Shown piece after piece: positions 7,621-17,049 of a DNA stretch of 64,000 bases. The stretch spans positions 186,001 through 250,000 of the forward strand of contig NZ_FNBB01000003.1 of assembly GCF_900102105.1 (NCBI RefSeq), read 5' to 3'. The DNA is from Agrobacterium pusense (GTDB lineage: Bacteria; Pseudomonadota; Alphaproteobacteria; Rhizobiales; Rhizobiaceae). The translations under genes were made by a program, and so were the position numbers. Under the pieces are notes generated by a model. That model had not been told where the DNA came from and did no database searches. It saw only the letters and a list, made by a program, of their open reading frames with translations. The stretch's first letter is position 1, and each line of letters starts with the position of its first letter.

Positions 7621-9471
7621 TTAAGCCTGCCTGTTATCCAGCGCTTCCAGCTCGTCGATCAGCCCCTCGATCATCGAAAGCCCCTTGTCCCAGAAGGAGG
7701 GATCGGTCGCATCAAGGCCGAAGGGCTTCAGGAGTTCCGAATGGTGCTTGGTGCCGCCCGCCCTCAGAAGCTCGAAATACTTCTCCTGAAAGCCCGACTC
7801 GGCCTTCTGGTAAGCCGCATAAAGCGAGTTTACCAGGCAATCGCCAAAGGCATAGGCGTACACATAGAAGGGCGAGTGGATGAAATGGGGGATGTAGGTC
7901 CACCAGGTTTCATAGCCTTCGGAAATCCGGATCGCCGGACCCAGGCTCTCGGCCTGAACCGAAAGCCACAAGTCGCCGATCTGCTCGGAGGTCAGTTCAC
8001 CCTGCTTTCGCGCGGTGTGAAGCTTGCGCTCGAATTCATAAAAAGCAATCTGGCGCACGACCGTATTGATCATGTCCTCGACCTTGCGGGCGAGCATGGC
8101 CTTGCGTTCCCGAACATCCTTCGTGTCATCGAGCAGCTTGCGGAAGGTCAGCATTTCCCCGAACACCGAGGCCGTTTCAGCCAGAGTGAGAGGCGTTGCG
8201 CACATCAGGGCCCCCTGTTCGCCGGCCAGAACCTGATGCACGCCGTGGCCAAGCTCATGGGCAAGCGTCATCACGTCGCGTGGTTTGCCGAGATAGTTGA
8301 CCAGCACATAGGGATGGGCCGAGGGCACGGTGGGATGTGCAAAGGCACCCGGCGCCTTGCCGGGGCGGGCAGGGGCGTCGATCCATTCTTCATCGAAGAA
8401 GCGGCGGGCAATATCGGCCATTTCCGGCGCGAAGTCGCCATAGGCGGAAAGTACGGTATCCTTTGCCTCATCCCACGAAATGATCGTGTTCGACGTATCG
8501 GGAAGGGGTGCGTTGCGGTCCCAATAATTCATCTGCTCCATGTCCAGCCACTTCGCCTTCATGGCGTAATAGCGATGCGAAAGGCGCGGGTAGGCTTTTT
8601 TGACTGCCGCCGCCAGCGCATCAACAACCTCGCGCTCGACGCGGTTCGCCAGATGGCGGCTATCGGCAATATCCTCGAATTTGCGCCAGCGGTCGGAAAT
8701 ATCCTTGTCCTTGGCGAGCGTGTTGGTGATGAGCGTGAAGACCCGCAGATTGGCCTTGAAGGTGGCGCTCAGCGCTTCCGCCGCCTTCTTTCGGGTTTCC
8801 GGTTCCGGCTCCTGAAGCATGTTGAGCGTCACTTCCAGCGGCAGGCTTGCGCCGTCTATGTCGAAACGCAGATCTGCCATCGTCTCGTCGAAGAGGCGGT
8901 TGAACGCCGCCGCGCTGGTCATCGATTTTTCGAGGAAAAGCTGTTCGAGCTGATCATCGAGCTGGTGCGGCTTGTCCTTGCGCAAATCCACGAGCCAGGG
9001 GCGGTAATGCCCTGCAGCTGCATCATTCGCCATGCAGGCATCCATCGTGGCGTCGTCGATGCGGTTGAGTTCGAGCGTGAAGAACAGAAGGTGGGAGGAA
9101 ATATCCGTCAGTTTCGCCTGGGCGTCGCCGTAGAGTTTGCCGTTTGCCGGATTGGATGTGTCGGAAAAATAGGTGAGCCCGGCAAAAGAGCCGATGCGGC
9201 CGATAAGATCGTCCAGCGCTTCATATTCCTTCAGCGCCGCGCCGATGCCCTTTTCGCCCGTCGCCTTTGCGGCGGCCTCAAGCTTGCCCTTCCATTTCTG
9301 CTCGAAAGCAGCCGCCATCGACGCCGCTTTCTCCAGGTCACCCCTGTATTCGGCCGAATCTCCCAACGGATAAAGGTCCGATAGCTTCCAGCCGGGCAGG
9401 TCGCCAAGCACTGGGGCGGCTGTTTCGGCGAGGGCGAAGAAAGGCTGCGGAACGGGTTGGTTGAGGGTCAT
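7621..9471 (-). CDS. pepF: Oligoendopeptidase F, M3B family
   Basis: The 616-residue zinc metallopeptidase carries the HExxH motif in TLAHELGHGVHQVLAG. The downstream glutamate is in LTLAETASVFGEML, and the substrate-side segment ISEGYETWWTYIPHF is present. M3B peptidases cleave short peptides in the cytosol. The length matches PepF, and no signal peptide or membrane segment is seen. A longer frame reaches 9549, but family similarity begins after the ATG at 9471 (MTLNQPVPQPFFALAETAAP). The neighbouring pabC-like gene follows on the same strand after an inverted repeat. Upstream, the divergent NtrC-type gene starts 170 bases away. Confidence 0.93.
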   Translation of the reverse strand: MTLNQPVPQPFFALAETAAPVLGDLPGWKLSDLYPLGDSAEYRGDLEKAASMAAAFEQKWKGKLEAAAKATGEKGIGAALKEYEALDDLIGRIGSFAGLTYFSDTSNPANGKLYGDAQAKLTDISSHLLFFTLELNRIDDATMDACMANDAAAGHYRPWLVDLRKDKPHQLDDQLEQLFLEKSMTSAAAFNRLFDETMADLRFDIDGASLPLEVTLNMLQEPEPETRKKAAEALSATFKANLRVFTLITNTLAKDKDISDRWRKFEDIADSRHLANRVEREVVDALAAAVKKAYPRLSHRYYAMKAKWLDMEQMNYWDRNAPLPDTSNTIISWDEAKDTVLSAYGDFAPEMADIARRFFDEEWIDAPARPGKAPGAFAHPTVPSAHPYVLVNYLGKPRDVMTLAHELGHGVHQVLAGEQGALMCATPLTLAETASVFGEMLTFRKLLDDTKDVRERKAMLARKVEDMINTVVRQIAFYEFERKLHTARKQGELTSEQIGDLWLSVQAESLGPAIRISEGYETWWTYIPHFIHSPFYVYAYAFGDCLVNSLYAAYQKAESGFQEKYFELLRAGGTKHHSELLKPFGLDATDPSFWDKGLSMIEGLIDELEALDNRQA

Positions 9472-9641
9472 CTGATATGTCCTTCTGATTATGCTTTGCG
9501 CAGCATATGGGGCCTTTGTTTCCCGCGGCAATGGATAAAATGCAAGCAATTCTCAAAACTGGATGTTCAAGTCTCCCGTGCCAGAGTGCGGCACAAGGGA
9601 CCGCATGACGCAGGTCCATAAACCGGAAACCGGAGCTAAAA

Positions 9642-11186
9642 ATGACCGCGCATGTTCTTGTGATAGACGACGATCCCGTCCAGCGCCGCCTGCTCAAAAA
9701 TGCGGTGGAACGTTATGGGCACCTGGCCCTGCTTGCCGAGAACGGCAAGGCCGGCCTGGAGCTCCTCAAGCAATATAGCGGTGAAATAAATGTCGTCGTC
9801 CTCGATCTCATGATGCCGGAGATGGATGGTCTCGGTTTTCTGAAAGCCGTTGGTGAACTGGGCGTCGACGTTCCGGTCATCGTCCAGACGGGGCAGGGCG
9901 GCATCGATACGGTGGTGCAGGCAATGCGCGCCGGCGCCTTCGATTTCGTCGTCAAGCCGGTCTCACCGGAAAGGATCGGCGCCGCCATCTCCAATGCGCT
10001 CAAGCTCGACAGAAGAGAGGCAAAGGCCCGCACGGGCAGGCGCGGACGGAGCAATGCAGTGAATTTTACCGATATCGTTTCCGCAAGCCCCGCAATGCTG
10101 AGGGTGATCGAACTGGCGCAGCGCGCCGCCCAGTCCAGCATTCCCGTGGTGCTTGAGGGTGAGTCGGGCGTGGGCAAGGAAATGGTCGCCCGGGCCATCC
10201 AGTCCGCCGGCGACCGGGCGAACAAGCCCTTTATTACAGTCAATTGCGGCGCTATTCCCCATAATCTCGTGGAAAGCATTCTCTTCGGTCACGAGAAGGG
10301 CGCCTTCACCGGCGCGACGGAAAAGCACGTCGGCAAATTCATGGAAGCGGATGGTGGCACGCTGTTCCTGGACGAGATCGGCGATCTGCCGCTGGACGTG
10401 CAGGTCAAGCTGCTGCGCGCCGTTCAGCAAGGCGAAATAGAAACCGTCGGTTCCGCTCGGGTGCAGAAAGTAAATGTGCGGCTGATCTCGGCCACCAACA
10501 AGAATCTCATCGAGGAGGTCAAGGAAGGCCGCTTCCGCGAGGATCTTTATTATCGCCTCAACGTCTTTCCGATTACCATTCCCGCCTTGCGTCGCCGGAA
10601 GGAAGATATCCCCCACCTCGCACGGGTGTTTGCCGAACGTTTTTCCGCGGAGCAGAAGCTGCCCAATCCCGTCGGCCTGGATGCCAGCGCGCTGGCGCTG
10701 CTGACCGCTTATGACTGGCCCGGCAATATTCGCCAGCTTGAAAATGCCGTCTTCCGCGCCGTCGTGCTGTCGCAGGGCGGGGAACTGTCGGATGCCGATT
10801 TTCCGCAGATCGCGCTGCAACTGCCGGAATTCTCGACAGGCGATGACGCAGAGGATGTCATCCGCTCGCCATCCGGATCGTCACTGAAGCTCGCAGCCTA
10901 TTCGCCGCCAACACCAGCCGTCGAAAACCATGTCGTCACGGATGAACCGGCGGATGTTTCCACCACCATCTACCGGGGAGGAAGCCTGATCTCCAGCACG
11001 GATGAGACGGGCAACATCCGCAAGCTGGCGGAGATCGAAGAAGAGCTTATTCGTTTCGCCCTGCGTTTCTATCGCGGGCAGATGAGCCAGGTTGCCAGAA
11101 AGCTCGGCATCGGCCGCTCGACACTTTATCGCAAGCTGAAGGATTACGGCATCGATCCCGATGATCCGCTTCGAGACGTCGCATGA
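9642..11186 (+). CDS. Sigma-54-dependent response regulator (NtrC family), orphan
   Basis: The 514-residue protein has three parts. The receiver domain (1-120) has acidic DDD near residue 10, phospho-acceptor Asp55 in [12 protein letters not shown] and Lys in FVVKPVS. The AAA+ domain (about 140-385) has Walker A GESGVGKE, the sigma-54 contact loop GAFTGA, Walker [14 protein letters not shown] and a sensor region with [11 protein letters not shown] Fis-type helix-turn-helix lies at the C-terminus ([20 protein letters not shown]). Together these predict a phosphorylation-controlled activator of RpoN promoters. No histidine kinase gene is adjacent, so the partner and regulon are unknown. A linker of roughly 60 residues separates the AAA+ and DNA-binding domains. 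Confidence 0.93.
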   Translation: MTAHVLVIDDDPVQRRLLKNAVERYGHLALLAENGKAGLELLKQYSGEINVVVLDLMMPEMDGLGFLKAVGELGVDVPVIVQTGQGGIDTVVQAMRAGAFDFVVKPVSPERIGAAISNALKLDRREAKARTGRRGRSNAVNFTDIVSASPAMLRVIELAQRAAQSSIPVVLEGESGVGKEMVARAIQSAGDRANKPFITVNCGAIPHNLVESILFGHEKGAFTGATEKHVGKFMEADGGTLFLDEIGDLPLDVQVKLLRAVQQGEIETVGSARVQKVNVRLISATNKNLIEEVKEGRFREDLYYRLNVFPITIPALRRRKEDIPHLARVFAERFSAEQKLPNPVGLDASALALLTAYDWPGNIRQLENAVFRAVVLSQGGELSDADFPQIALQLPEFSTGDDAEDVIRSPSGSSLKLAAYSPPTPAVENHVVTDEPADVSTTIYRGGSLISSTDETGNIRKLAEIEEELIRFALRFYRGQMSQVARKLGIGRSTLYRKLKDYGIDPDDPLRDVA

Positions 11187-11434
11187 TCGCGTGAAGCACT
11201 TATTCGAGGGCAGATCGCAAAATTCGTTAACTTCTGAGCAAGGATATCCGCTTACCGTCTATAAACCTCTTGTTAGTGGCTGATTCACTATATAGAGGAA
11301 GGTTGTATGTGTGTGGCAATTTTGCCATCGTGTCACCGTATTTGACGTTCATTTGAGGCAATGTGACAGAAATTGTCTTCCAGGCGGGGATCGAATTGCC
11401 ATATCTGCATCGGAATAACGCGCTTTCAGGCAAG

Positions 11435-13267
11435 ATGGCGCGCGGCTTGATCAAGGATATATGCACGAAGCTGTCGGCACGCGCTGTCACCTTTGCCTGC
11501 CTGATGCTCGCCGCAATGCCTTTCGTTGGTGTTTCGGCGACGGAAGCCGCCGCCGAAACGCGCAGTCTCAAGCTGTATTATATCCACACACGCGAGAAGG
11601 CGGTCATCACCTTCAAGCGCAATGGAAAATATGACCAGAAGGGTCTGCAGGAGCTGAACCGATTCCTGCGCGACTGGCGTCGCAACCAGCCGACACGCAT
11701 GGACCCGCGCCTTTTCGATCTCGTCTGGGAAGTCTATCGCCGCAGCGGTGCCACCGATTATATCAACGTCGTGTCGGCTTTCCGCTCGCCTGAAACCAAT
11801 GGTCTTCTGCGCACGCGCACCAAGGGTGTCGCAGAAAAGAGCCAGCACATGCTGGGCAAGGCCATGGACTTTTATATCCCCGGCGTGAAACTTTCCCGTC
11901 TTCGCGAGATCGGCATGCAGATGCAGATCGGCGGCGTCGGTTTCTATCCGACATCGGGATCTCCTTTCGTGCATATGGATGTCGGCGGCGTTCGTGCCTG
12001 GCCGCGCATGAGCCGCCAGGAACTCGTCCGCATCTTCCCGAATGGCAATACGCTGCATCTTCCTTCCGATGGTAAGCCGCTTCCCGGTTATGAGCAGGCG
12101 CTTGCCGATTACAAGAAGCGCGTCAGTTCCTCTTCCATTCAGGTTGCTTCCAGTGCCGGTGCCGGTCCGGCCTCTTCGGGCGGCGGCAAGCGCAAGACCC
12201 TGTTGCAGGCCCTGTTTGGCGGCGGTGACGAGGATGAAGATCCCGATAGCATCGCAGCGCCCGAGCCCGCCGAACGTCCGGCGGTTGCTCGCCCGGCAGC
12301 TCCGCAGCAGGCGGCTCCTGAGCCCGAACCGACAATCGCCGTTGCTTCGGCCCAGGCACTTCCGGGTGTGACCGATGCCCCGTTGCCCACGGCCCGTCCC
12401 GCATTCGGCAACCAGCCGCCTGCCAATACCGGCCTTGCGACCGCGCTTTATTCGCCGGCGCGTAACGCAGCCCAGGATGCGCTGCAGGCAGCGACCACAC
12501 CGACGCCCACATCCGCGCCTGCCGAGCGTCAGCAATTTGCCGATCTCGCCGAGGTTTCAGTTCCGGTGCCGACGCTTCTCGGGCCGCGTGGCATGAAGGG
12601 GGATGCCGAGGGTTCTGTTCTCACCGCTTCCGCTGAAGGCGCAACGCCCGCAGCAACGGGCGAACTGGCCTCTGTTCCGGTCCCCGCCAACCGTCCGGCT
12701 GTTGCGGAAGCCCTGCTGGCGGCCGCGAATGCCGATCCGGAGGGTGAAGACGACCTCGCCGAGACGCAGCAGGACACCCTTTCACCAACGGTGGTCGCAG
12801 CTCTGGAACAGAGCGGTCAGGCTGCCCGGTCGCAGGTTCAGTCAGCCGTCACGCCGACAGCCGCTCCTTTCCCGGCTGCCGTCAATCACAAGGTCACGGT
12901 CGCACCTGCTGAAACGGCCAAGGCAGAACCACAGCCCGGCTTCGGTGACGCTTTTGATCTGAAACCTGCCATCAATAGTGGTCTCACTGCCGGCCTGCCG
13001 ACCAAGGGCGCACGCCCGAGCAAGCAGGATGCTGCGGTTTCCCACCAGGCCATGGTCGGCGGCGGGCGTCTGACACAGGACCTGATTTCGGATTGGGCGC
13101 TCAATCAGAACAAGGGCACGACCGGGCGTTCGGTCAAGGCGCCGCGGGTTGTCGCCAACCGCATGCTGAGCCACGATATGTCGGCTTCCGCGACGTCGGC
13201 AAGCTTCAAGCCGGGCGCGGTCGCCATCGAATCGAGCCGCTTCAGCACGCCGGTCAAGATGCACTGA
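11435..13267 (+). CDS. DUF882 (YcbK-like) secreted protein with long disordered tail
   Basis: An N-terminal hydrophobic signal (LMLAAMPFVGVSATEAAAET) is followed by a DUF882/M15-like domain. Its putative zinc-site motifs are SAFRSPETNGLL, SQHMLGKAMDFYIPG and PFVHMDVGGVRAWPRMSR. Related proteins (YcbK, M15 carboxypeptidases) act on peptidoglycan, so a periplasmic wall enzyme is inferred. The last 350 or so residues are low-complexity Ala/Pro/Ser/Gln, probably disordered, with repeated VPVP and PTARP-type motifs. I chose the ATG at 11435 because it gives a normal signal peptide. A GTG at 11363 preceded by GAGG would add 24 residues. A strong terminator follows at 13300. Confidence 0.82.
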   Translation: MARGLIKDICTKLSARAVTFACLMLAAMPFVGVSATEAAAETRSLKLYYIHTREKAVITFKRNGKYDQKGLQELNRFLRDWRRNQPTRMDPRLFDLVWEVYRRSGATDYINVVSAFRSPETNGLLRTRTKGVAEKSQHMLGKAMDFYIPGVKLSRLREIGMQMQIGGVGFYPTSGSPFVHMDVGGVRAWPRMSRQELVRIFPNGNTLHLPSDGKPLPGYEQALADYKKRVSSSSIQVASSAGAGPASSGGGKRKTLLQALFGGGDEDEDPDSIAAPEPAERPAVARPAAPQQAAPEPEPTIAVASAQALPGVTDAPLPTARPAFGNQPPANTGLATALYSPARNAAQDALQAATTPTPTSAPAERQQFADLAEVSVPVPTLLGPRGMKGDAEGSVLTASAEGATPAATGELASVPVPANRPAVAEALLAAANADPEGEDDLAETQQDTLSPTVVAALEQSGQAARSQVQSAVTPTAAPFPAAVNHKVTVAPAETAKAEPQPGFGDAFDLKPAINSGLTAGLPTKGARPSKQDAAVSHQAMVGGGRLTQDLISDWALNQNKGTTGRSVKAPRVVANRMLSHDMSASATSASFKPGAVAIESSRFSTPVKMH

Positions 13268-13299
13268 GCCTTCATTGCCAATGCGGCCCGAGAGGCCAA

Positions 13300-13331
13300 T
13301 AAAAAACCCGCCGGTGACGGCGGGTTTTTTT
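13300..13331. terminator. Bidirectional terminator between DUF882 gene and pykA
   Basis: A GC-rich stem (AACCCGCCG paired with CGGCGGGTT, loop GTGA) is flanked by an A-run on the left and a T-run on the right. It can end transcription of the rightward DUF882 gene and the leftward pykA. Confidence 0.92.
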
Positions 13332-13349
13332 GTTCCTGATATCTGTCCG

Positions 13350-14789
13350 TCAGACGCCGCTCTGGCCGTCCGAGCCGATATAGGCAATACGCACCATGTT
13401 GGTCGCGCCGGGTGTGCCGAGCGGAACGCCGGCGGAGATGATGATACGGTCACCCGGCTTGCCGAAGCCTTCGGAAACGACGATGCGACAAGCGCGGTTC
13501 ACCATGTCGTCCAGATCGCTGGCGTCGCCGGTGACGACGCAGTGCAGACCCCAGACAACCGACAGTCGGCGTGCGGTCTGGATGATCGGCGAGAGGGCGA
13601 TGATCGGAACCTGCGGCCGCTCACGCGAGGCGCGCAGACCTGTCGTGCCCGAAGATGTGTAGGTGACGATCGCCGCAAGCTTCAGGGTTTCGGCAATCTG
13701 GCGGGCGGCCAGCGAAATCGCATCGGCGCCTGTCGGTTCCGGCTGGGCGCGCTGCGCGTAGATGATGTTGGAATAATGCGGATCCTGTTCCACGGTGCTT
13801 GCGATGGAGGCCATGGTGGAAACGGCTTCGACCGGATAATCGCCAGAGGCAGACTCGGCAGAGAGCATGATCGCGTCAGCGCCTTCGAAGACGGCGGTGG
13901 CGACGTCGGACACTTCAGCGCGGGTCGGTACAGGCGCTGTTATCATCGATTCGAGCATCTGCGTGGCAACCACGACCGGCTTGCCTGCGCGGCGGCAGGC
14001 GCGGGTCAGCTGCTTCTGAATGCCGGGAACGGCTTCCAGCGGCATTTCGACGCCAAGGTCGCCACGGGCAACCATCAGGGCGTCAGAAAGCTCGATGATT
14101 TCTTCGATGCGCTCGACCGCCTGCGGCTTTTCGATCTTGGACATAAGGCCGACGCGGCCGCGTGCGATCTTGCGCACTTCAGCCAGATCCTCAGGACGCT
14201 GGACGAAGGAAAGCGCGACCCAGTCTACCTCGTTGGTTTCCAGCACGGCATCGAGGTCGACGCGGTCCTTGTCGGTGAGAACGCCGACGCCGAGCAGAGT
14301 GTCGGGCAGGCTGATACCCTTGCGGTCGGAAATGCGCGTGCCGGAAATGACCGTGGTGACGATGCTCTTGCCGTCGCTCTTTTCAGCGCGCAGATGCAGC
14401 TTGCCGTCATCGATCAGCAGGCGATGGCCCGGTTTGACCGCCTCGAGAATTTCGGGGTGCGGCAGGAAAACGCGGGTGTTGTCGCCAGGTGCGTCGTTGT
14501 TATCAAGGGTGAAGGTCTGGCCAGGTACGAGCTCGACCTTGCCTTCCGCAAATTTTCCGACGCGCAGCTTCGGACCCTGCAGGTCGGCCAGAATGCCGAT
14601 GGGGCGGCCGTTGCGGCTCTCGACCGAACGGATGCGCTGAATGAGCGTCCGCATCAGGTCGTGGCTCGCATGGCTCATGTTGATCCGGAAAAGATCCGCG
14701 CCGGCGAGATGCAGCTTTTCGATCATGGCCTCATCGGAGGAGGCAGGGCCGAGAGTTGCAAGAATTTTGACTTTGCGGTTACGCTTCAT
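13350..14789 (-). CDS. pykA: Pyruvate kinase
   Basis: The enzyme converts phosphoenolpyruvate and ADP to pyruvate and ATP. The 479-residue product shows VKILATLGPASSDEAMI, the substrate region DLFRINMSHASH, ILADLQGPKLRVGKFAEG, the catalytic lysine in SKIEKPQAVERIEEI, and VATQMLESMITAPVPTRAE. The ATG at 14787-14789 overlaps the TGA of the upstream DUF1036 gene by one base (TGATG), so the two are probably translationally coupled. Length and motifs are standard for type II pyruvate kinase. Confidence 0.96.
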   Translation of the reverse strand: MKRNRKVKILATLGPASSDEAMIEKLHLAGADLFRINMSHASHDLMRTLIQRIRSVESRNGRPIGILADLQGPKLRVGKFAEGKVELVPGQTFTLDNNDAPGDNTRVFLPHPEILEAVKPGHRLLIDDGKLHLRAEKSDGKSIVTTVISGTRISDRKGISLPDTLLGVGVLTDKDRVDLDAVLETNEVDWVALSFVQRPEDLAEVRKIARGRVGLMSKIEKPQAVERIEEIIELSDALMVARGDLGVEMPLEAVPGIQKQLTRACRRAGKPVVVATQMLESMITAPVPTRAEVSDVATAVFEGADAIMLSAESASGDYPVEAVSTMASIASTVEQDPHYSNIIYAQRAQPEPTGADAISLAARQIAETLKLAAIVTYTSSGTTGLRASRERPQVPIIALSPIIQTARRLSVVWGLHCVVTGDASDLDDMVNRACRIVVSEGFGKPGDRIIISAGVPLGTPGATNMVRIAYIGSDGQSGV

Positions 14790-15271
14790 CAGTTTTGATT
14801 TCCCTGTGTGCCTGGCGTATCGGAAAGCTGGACCATCCAGCTGCCCTGTCTGCCCGTGTCATATTCCTTGAAACCCATTCTCTGGAAGCTGCGGGCATAA
14901 CAATCATCCACACCGGTGATCTTGAACTCGTTTTCCGCCACGCACATGTTGACGTCACCGGTCCAGCGGCCGCCATGAGCGGCATCCTCGGCATAGAGAT
15001 AATAATAACGTGACTGCAGTTCACCTTCGATCAGCGTCGCGCAGGTCGAGGCGGGGACCTGCCACCAGCCTTCGCTGACCCAGCCCTCCTGTGCCCGATA
15101 GCCAATTGCGACCCCCACGAGATTCTGCGTGCTGTTGCAGACGCGAAAATCCGCATACGCGGGCCCCGCGATCATGAAAGGGGTCAGAAACAATGCCGCT
15201 ATGGAAAAAAGACGGGCGAGGTGCCTGATGTGGCGGGGACGAGCGAGAGATGACTGAGTCACGGCTTCCAT
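14789..15271 (-). CDS. DUF1036 secreted protein
   Basis: The 160-residue product has a signal peptide (hydrophobic AALFLTPFMIAGPAYA). A DUF1036 domain follows, with FRVCNSTQNLVGVAIGYR, WVSEGWWQVPASTCATLIEG, YYYLYAEDA and a C-terminal SFQRMGFKEYDTG. Four cysteines probably form disulphides in the periplasm. Function is unknown. The frame runs upstream to 15328, but the ATG at 15271 precedes the signal peptide directly. It lies immediately upstream of pykA with a one-base stop/start overlap. Reading from the other side, an inverted repeat TTCTTGG (15300-15306 / 15316-15322) lies in its leader. Confidence 0.85.
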   Translation of the reverse strand: MEAVTQSSLARPRHIRHLARLFSIAALFLTPFMIAGPAYADFRVCNSTQNLVGVAIGYRAQEGWVSEGWWQVPASTCATLIEGELQSRYYYLYAEDAAHGGRWTGDVNMCVAENEFKITGVDDCYARSFQRMGFKEYDTGRQGSWMVQLSDTPGTQGNQN

Positions 15272-15467
15272 CCGGATTCCATGGTTATAATGAACACACT
15301 TCTTGGCGTGGCCGCCCAAGAAAGTCAACGCGAGTTTAATCGATTATATTGTTCGTGGGATCGTGAGTGCGATAAGGTAGATGGCTGTTCTTCCGCCGTA
15401 ACTTGCGCCCGGCCTCAAGCCATGCCATCAAGTTTCTCTCCTCAATGCTGCCCCAGAAAAATCATCG

Positions 15468-16256
15468 ATGAACGACTTCATACCCTATGAAATCATAGAA
15501 GGCGATTATGACAAAGGCATGGTTCTGCTGGCAGACCACGCCATGAACCTTCTGCCGGCACACTACGGCAATCTTGGTCTTCCGCAAACCGCTTTTCATC
15601 GCCACATCGCATTTGATATCGGTATAGAGGGGCTAACGCGCTCGCTGGCTGTGCGCCTTGGCGTGCCGGCGGTGCTCGGGCGTTTCTCGCGGCTGCTGAT
15701 CGATCCGAATCGTGGTGAGGATGATCCAACTCTCATCATGAAAATCTCGGACGGAGCCGTCATCCCCGGAAACCATCCGATTTCCGACGAGGAATGGCAA
15801 AAGCGGATCGAGACTTTTCACCGGCCTTATCACAATGCCGTGGACAGCGTGCTGACCCGTGTGGCCGAGGCCTCGGAAGAAGCGCCGCTCGTCCTGTCAC
15901 TGCATTCCTATACACCGTTCTGGAAGGAAACGCCGAGGCCATGGCATGCGGCGGTTCTGTGGGATACGGATCATCGCGCGGTCGATCCGCTGCTGGCGCA
16001 TCTGCGCGCTACCGGCGACATTCTCGTCGGCGACAACGAACCCTATGACGGAGCACTCAAGGGCGATACCATGTATCGTCATTGTATGGCGAAGGGTATA
16101 CCGCACGCACTTCTGGAGGTCAGGCAGGATCTGATCGGGAACGAGGAGGGGATCGCCGAATGGTCAGACCGGCTCGCTCCCATTTTTGCCGCAATGAATG
16201 ACGATCCGGTTCTGCATGAATATCAGCTGTTCGCTTCCCGCACCGGCCCTTATTGA
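15468..16256 (+). CDS. N-formylglutamate amidohydrolase family protein
   Basis: The 262-residue product has family signatures LLADHAMNLLPAHYGNLGL, HIAFDIGIEGLTRSLA, SRLLIDPNRGEDDPTLI, FHRPYHNAVDS and VLSLHSYTPFWKE. Characterised members hydrolyse N-formyl-L-glutamate at the end of histidine degradation, using a zinc site formed by His and Glu residues. Many rhizobial paralogs lie away from hut genes, as here, so the substrate is uncertain. It is followed after 15 bases by a DUF1244 gene and is probably co-transcribed with it. No signal peptide is visible. Confidence 0.85.
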   Translation: MNDFIPYEIIEGDYDKGMVLLADHAMNLLPAHYGNLGLPQTAFHRHIAFDIGIEGLTRSLAVRLGVPAVLGRFSRLLIDPNRGEDDPTLIMKISDGAVIPGNHPISDEEWQKRIETFHRPYHNAVDSVLTRVAEASEEAPLVLSLHSYTPFWKETPRPWHAAVLWDTDHRAVDPLLAHLRATGDILVGDNEPYDGALKGDTMYRHCMAKGIPHALLEVRQDLIGNEEGIAEWSDRLAPIFAAMNDDPVLHEYQLFASRTGPY

Positions 16257-16271
16257 GCCTGGAGTTTCGCC

Positions 16272-16577
16272 ATGACAAATGAGAACGACAACGGGCAGAT
16301 CGAGTTTGAGGCGGCCGCATTCCGGCGTCTCGTCAAACATCTTCGTGAACGCCACGATGTGCAGAACATCGACCTGATGAATCTCGCGGGCTTCTGCCGC
16401 AACTGCCTTTCCAACTGGTACCGTGAAGCGGCCGAGGAAGCGGGTGTTCCGCTCAGCAAGGAAAAATCCCGGGAAATCGTCTACGGCATGCCCTATGAGG
16501 ACTGGAAAGAGAAATACCAGGGCGAAGCGAGTGGCGACCAGAAAGCCGCTTTCGAGCAGAACCGGCCCAAGGAATAA
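16272..16577 (+). CDS. DUF1244 family protein
   Basis: The 101-residue protein matches DUF1244, with FRRLVKHLRERHDVQNIDLM, the conserved NLAGFCRNCLSNWYREAAEE and SREIVYGMPYEDWKEKYQ. The paired cysteines in CRNC could bind metal. Function is unknown. A GGAG sequence lies 7 bases upstream of the ATG. It sits directly behind the formylglutamate amidohydrolase-like gene and ahead of gapR. Confidence 0.88.
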   Translation: MTNENDNGQIEFEAAAFRRLVKHLRERHDVQNIDLMNLAGFCRNCLSNWYREAAEEAGVPLSKEKSREIVYGMPYEDWKEKYQGEASGDQKAAFEQNRPKE

Positions 16578-16727
16578 GTCTTCACCGACGGAATCGACTT
16601 GACGGGACGCCTTTCAGTGGGCAGTTCACAGGCCTGAATTTTGCTGCCTGCTGGCAGCGACCGGCGAACGCCTTGCCAGTTTGAATGAACAAGGCCCACA
16701 TGCGGGCCGCCAATGAAGGATGATATG

Positions 16728-16982
16728 ATGGACGAAACCAGCACCACCGAAACCGTCGCCGCCGCCGAACTGCGTCAGTTCATCGAGCGCGTCGAGCGCC
16801 TCGAAGAAGAAAAGGCTGCTATTCAGGGTGATATCAAGGATGTCATGGGCGAAGCGAAGGGGCGTGGGTACGATACCAAGGCCATCCGCACCATCATCCG
16901 CCTGCGCAAGAAGGATGCCAACGAGCGCATCGAGGAAGAAACGATTCTTCAGACTTATATGGCCGCGCTCGGCATGGAATGA
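16728..16982 (+). CDS. gapR: GapR nucleoid-associated protein (DUF2312)
   Basis: GapR of Caulobacter is a small helical protein that binds overtwisted AT-rich DNA and helps chromosome replication and segregation. This 84-residue product has the family pattern [40 protein letters not shown] and [16 protein letters not shown], ending [11 protein letters not shown] codons at 16713 and 16725 are also in frame. I chose 16728 because AGGA lies 7 bases ahead and homologs begin with a similar M-x-E-T. A strong terminator follows. A GGCCC inverted repeat lies just upstream, near 16692-16708. Confidence 0.92.
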   Translation: MDETSTTETVAAAELRQFIERVERLEEEKAAIQGDIKDVMGEAKGRGYDTKAIRTIIRLRKKDANERIEEETILQTYMAALGME

Positions 16983-17003
16983 TCGGCTGAAAATGCCTCA
17001 ATG

Positions 17004-17031
17004 AAAAATCGCCGCTTCTGCGGCGATTTTT
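17004..17031. terminator. Bidirectional terminator after gapR
   Basis: The stem ATCGCCGC / GCGGCGAT with loop TTCT is bordered by A5 on the left and T5 on the right. It sits between the convergent gapR and TPR genes and can serve both. Confidence 0.92.
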
Positions 17032-17049
17032 GTTTGACTGCCCTCGATA

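Noticed and set aside
7612-9384. Plus-strand open frame of 590 codons opposite pepF
   Set aside because: It lies entirely antisense to the M3 peptidase with its HELGH motif; no signature is seen in the antisense product.
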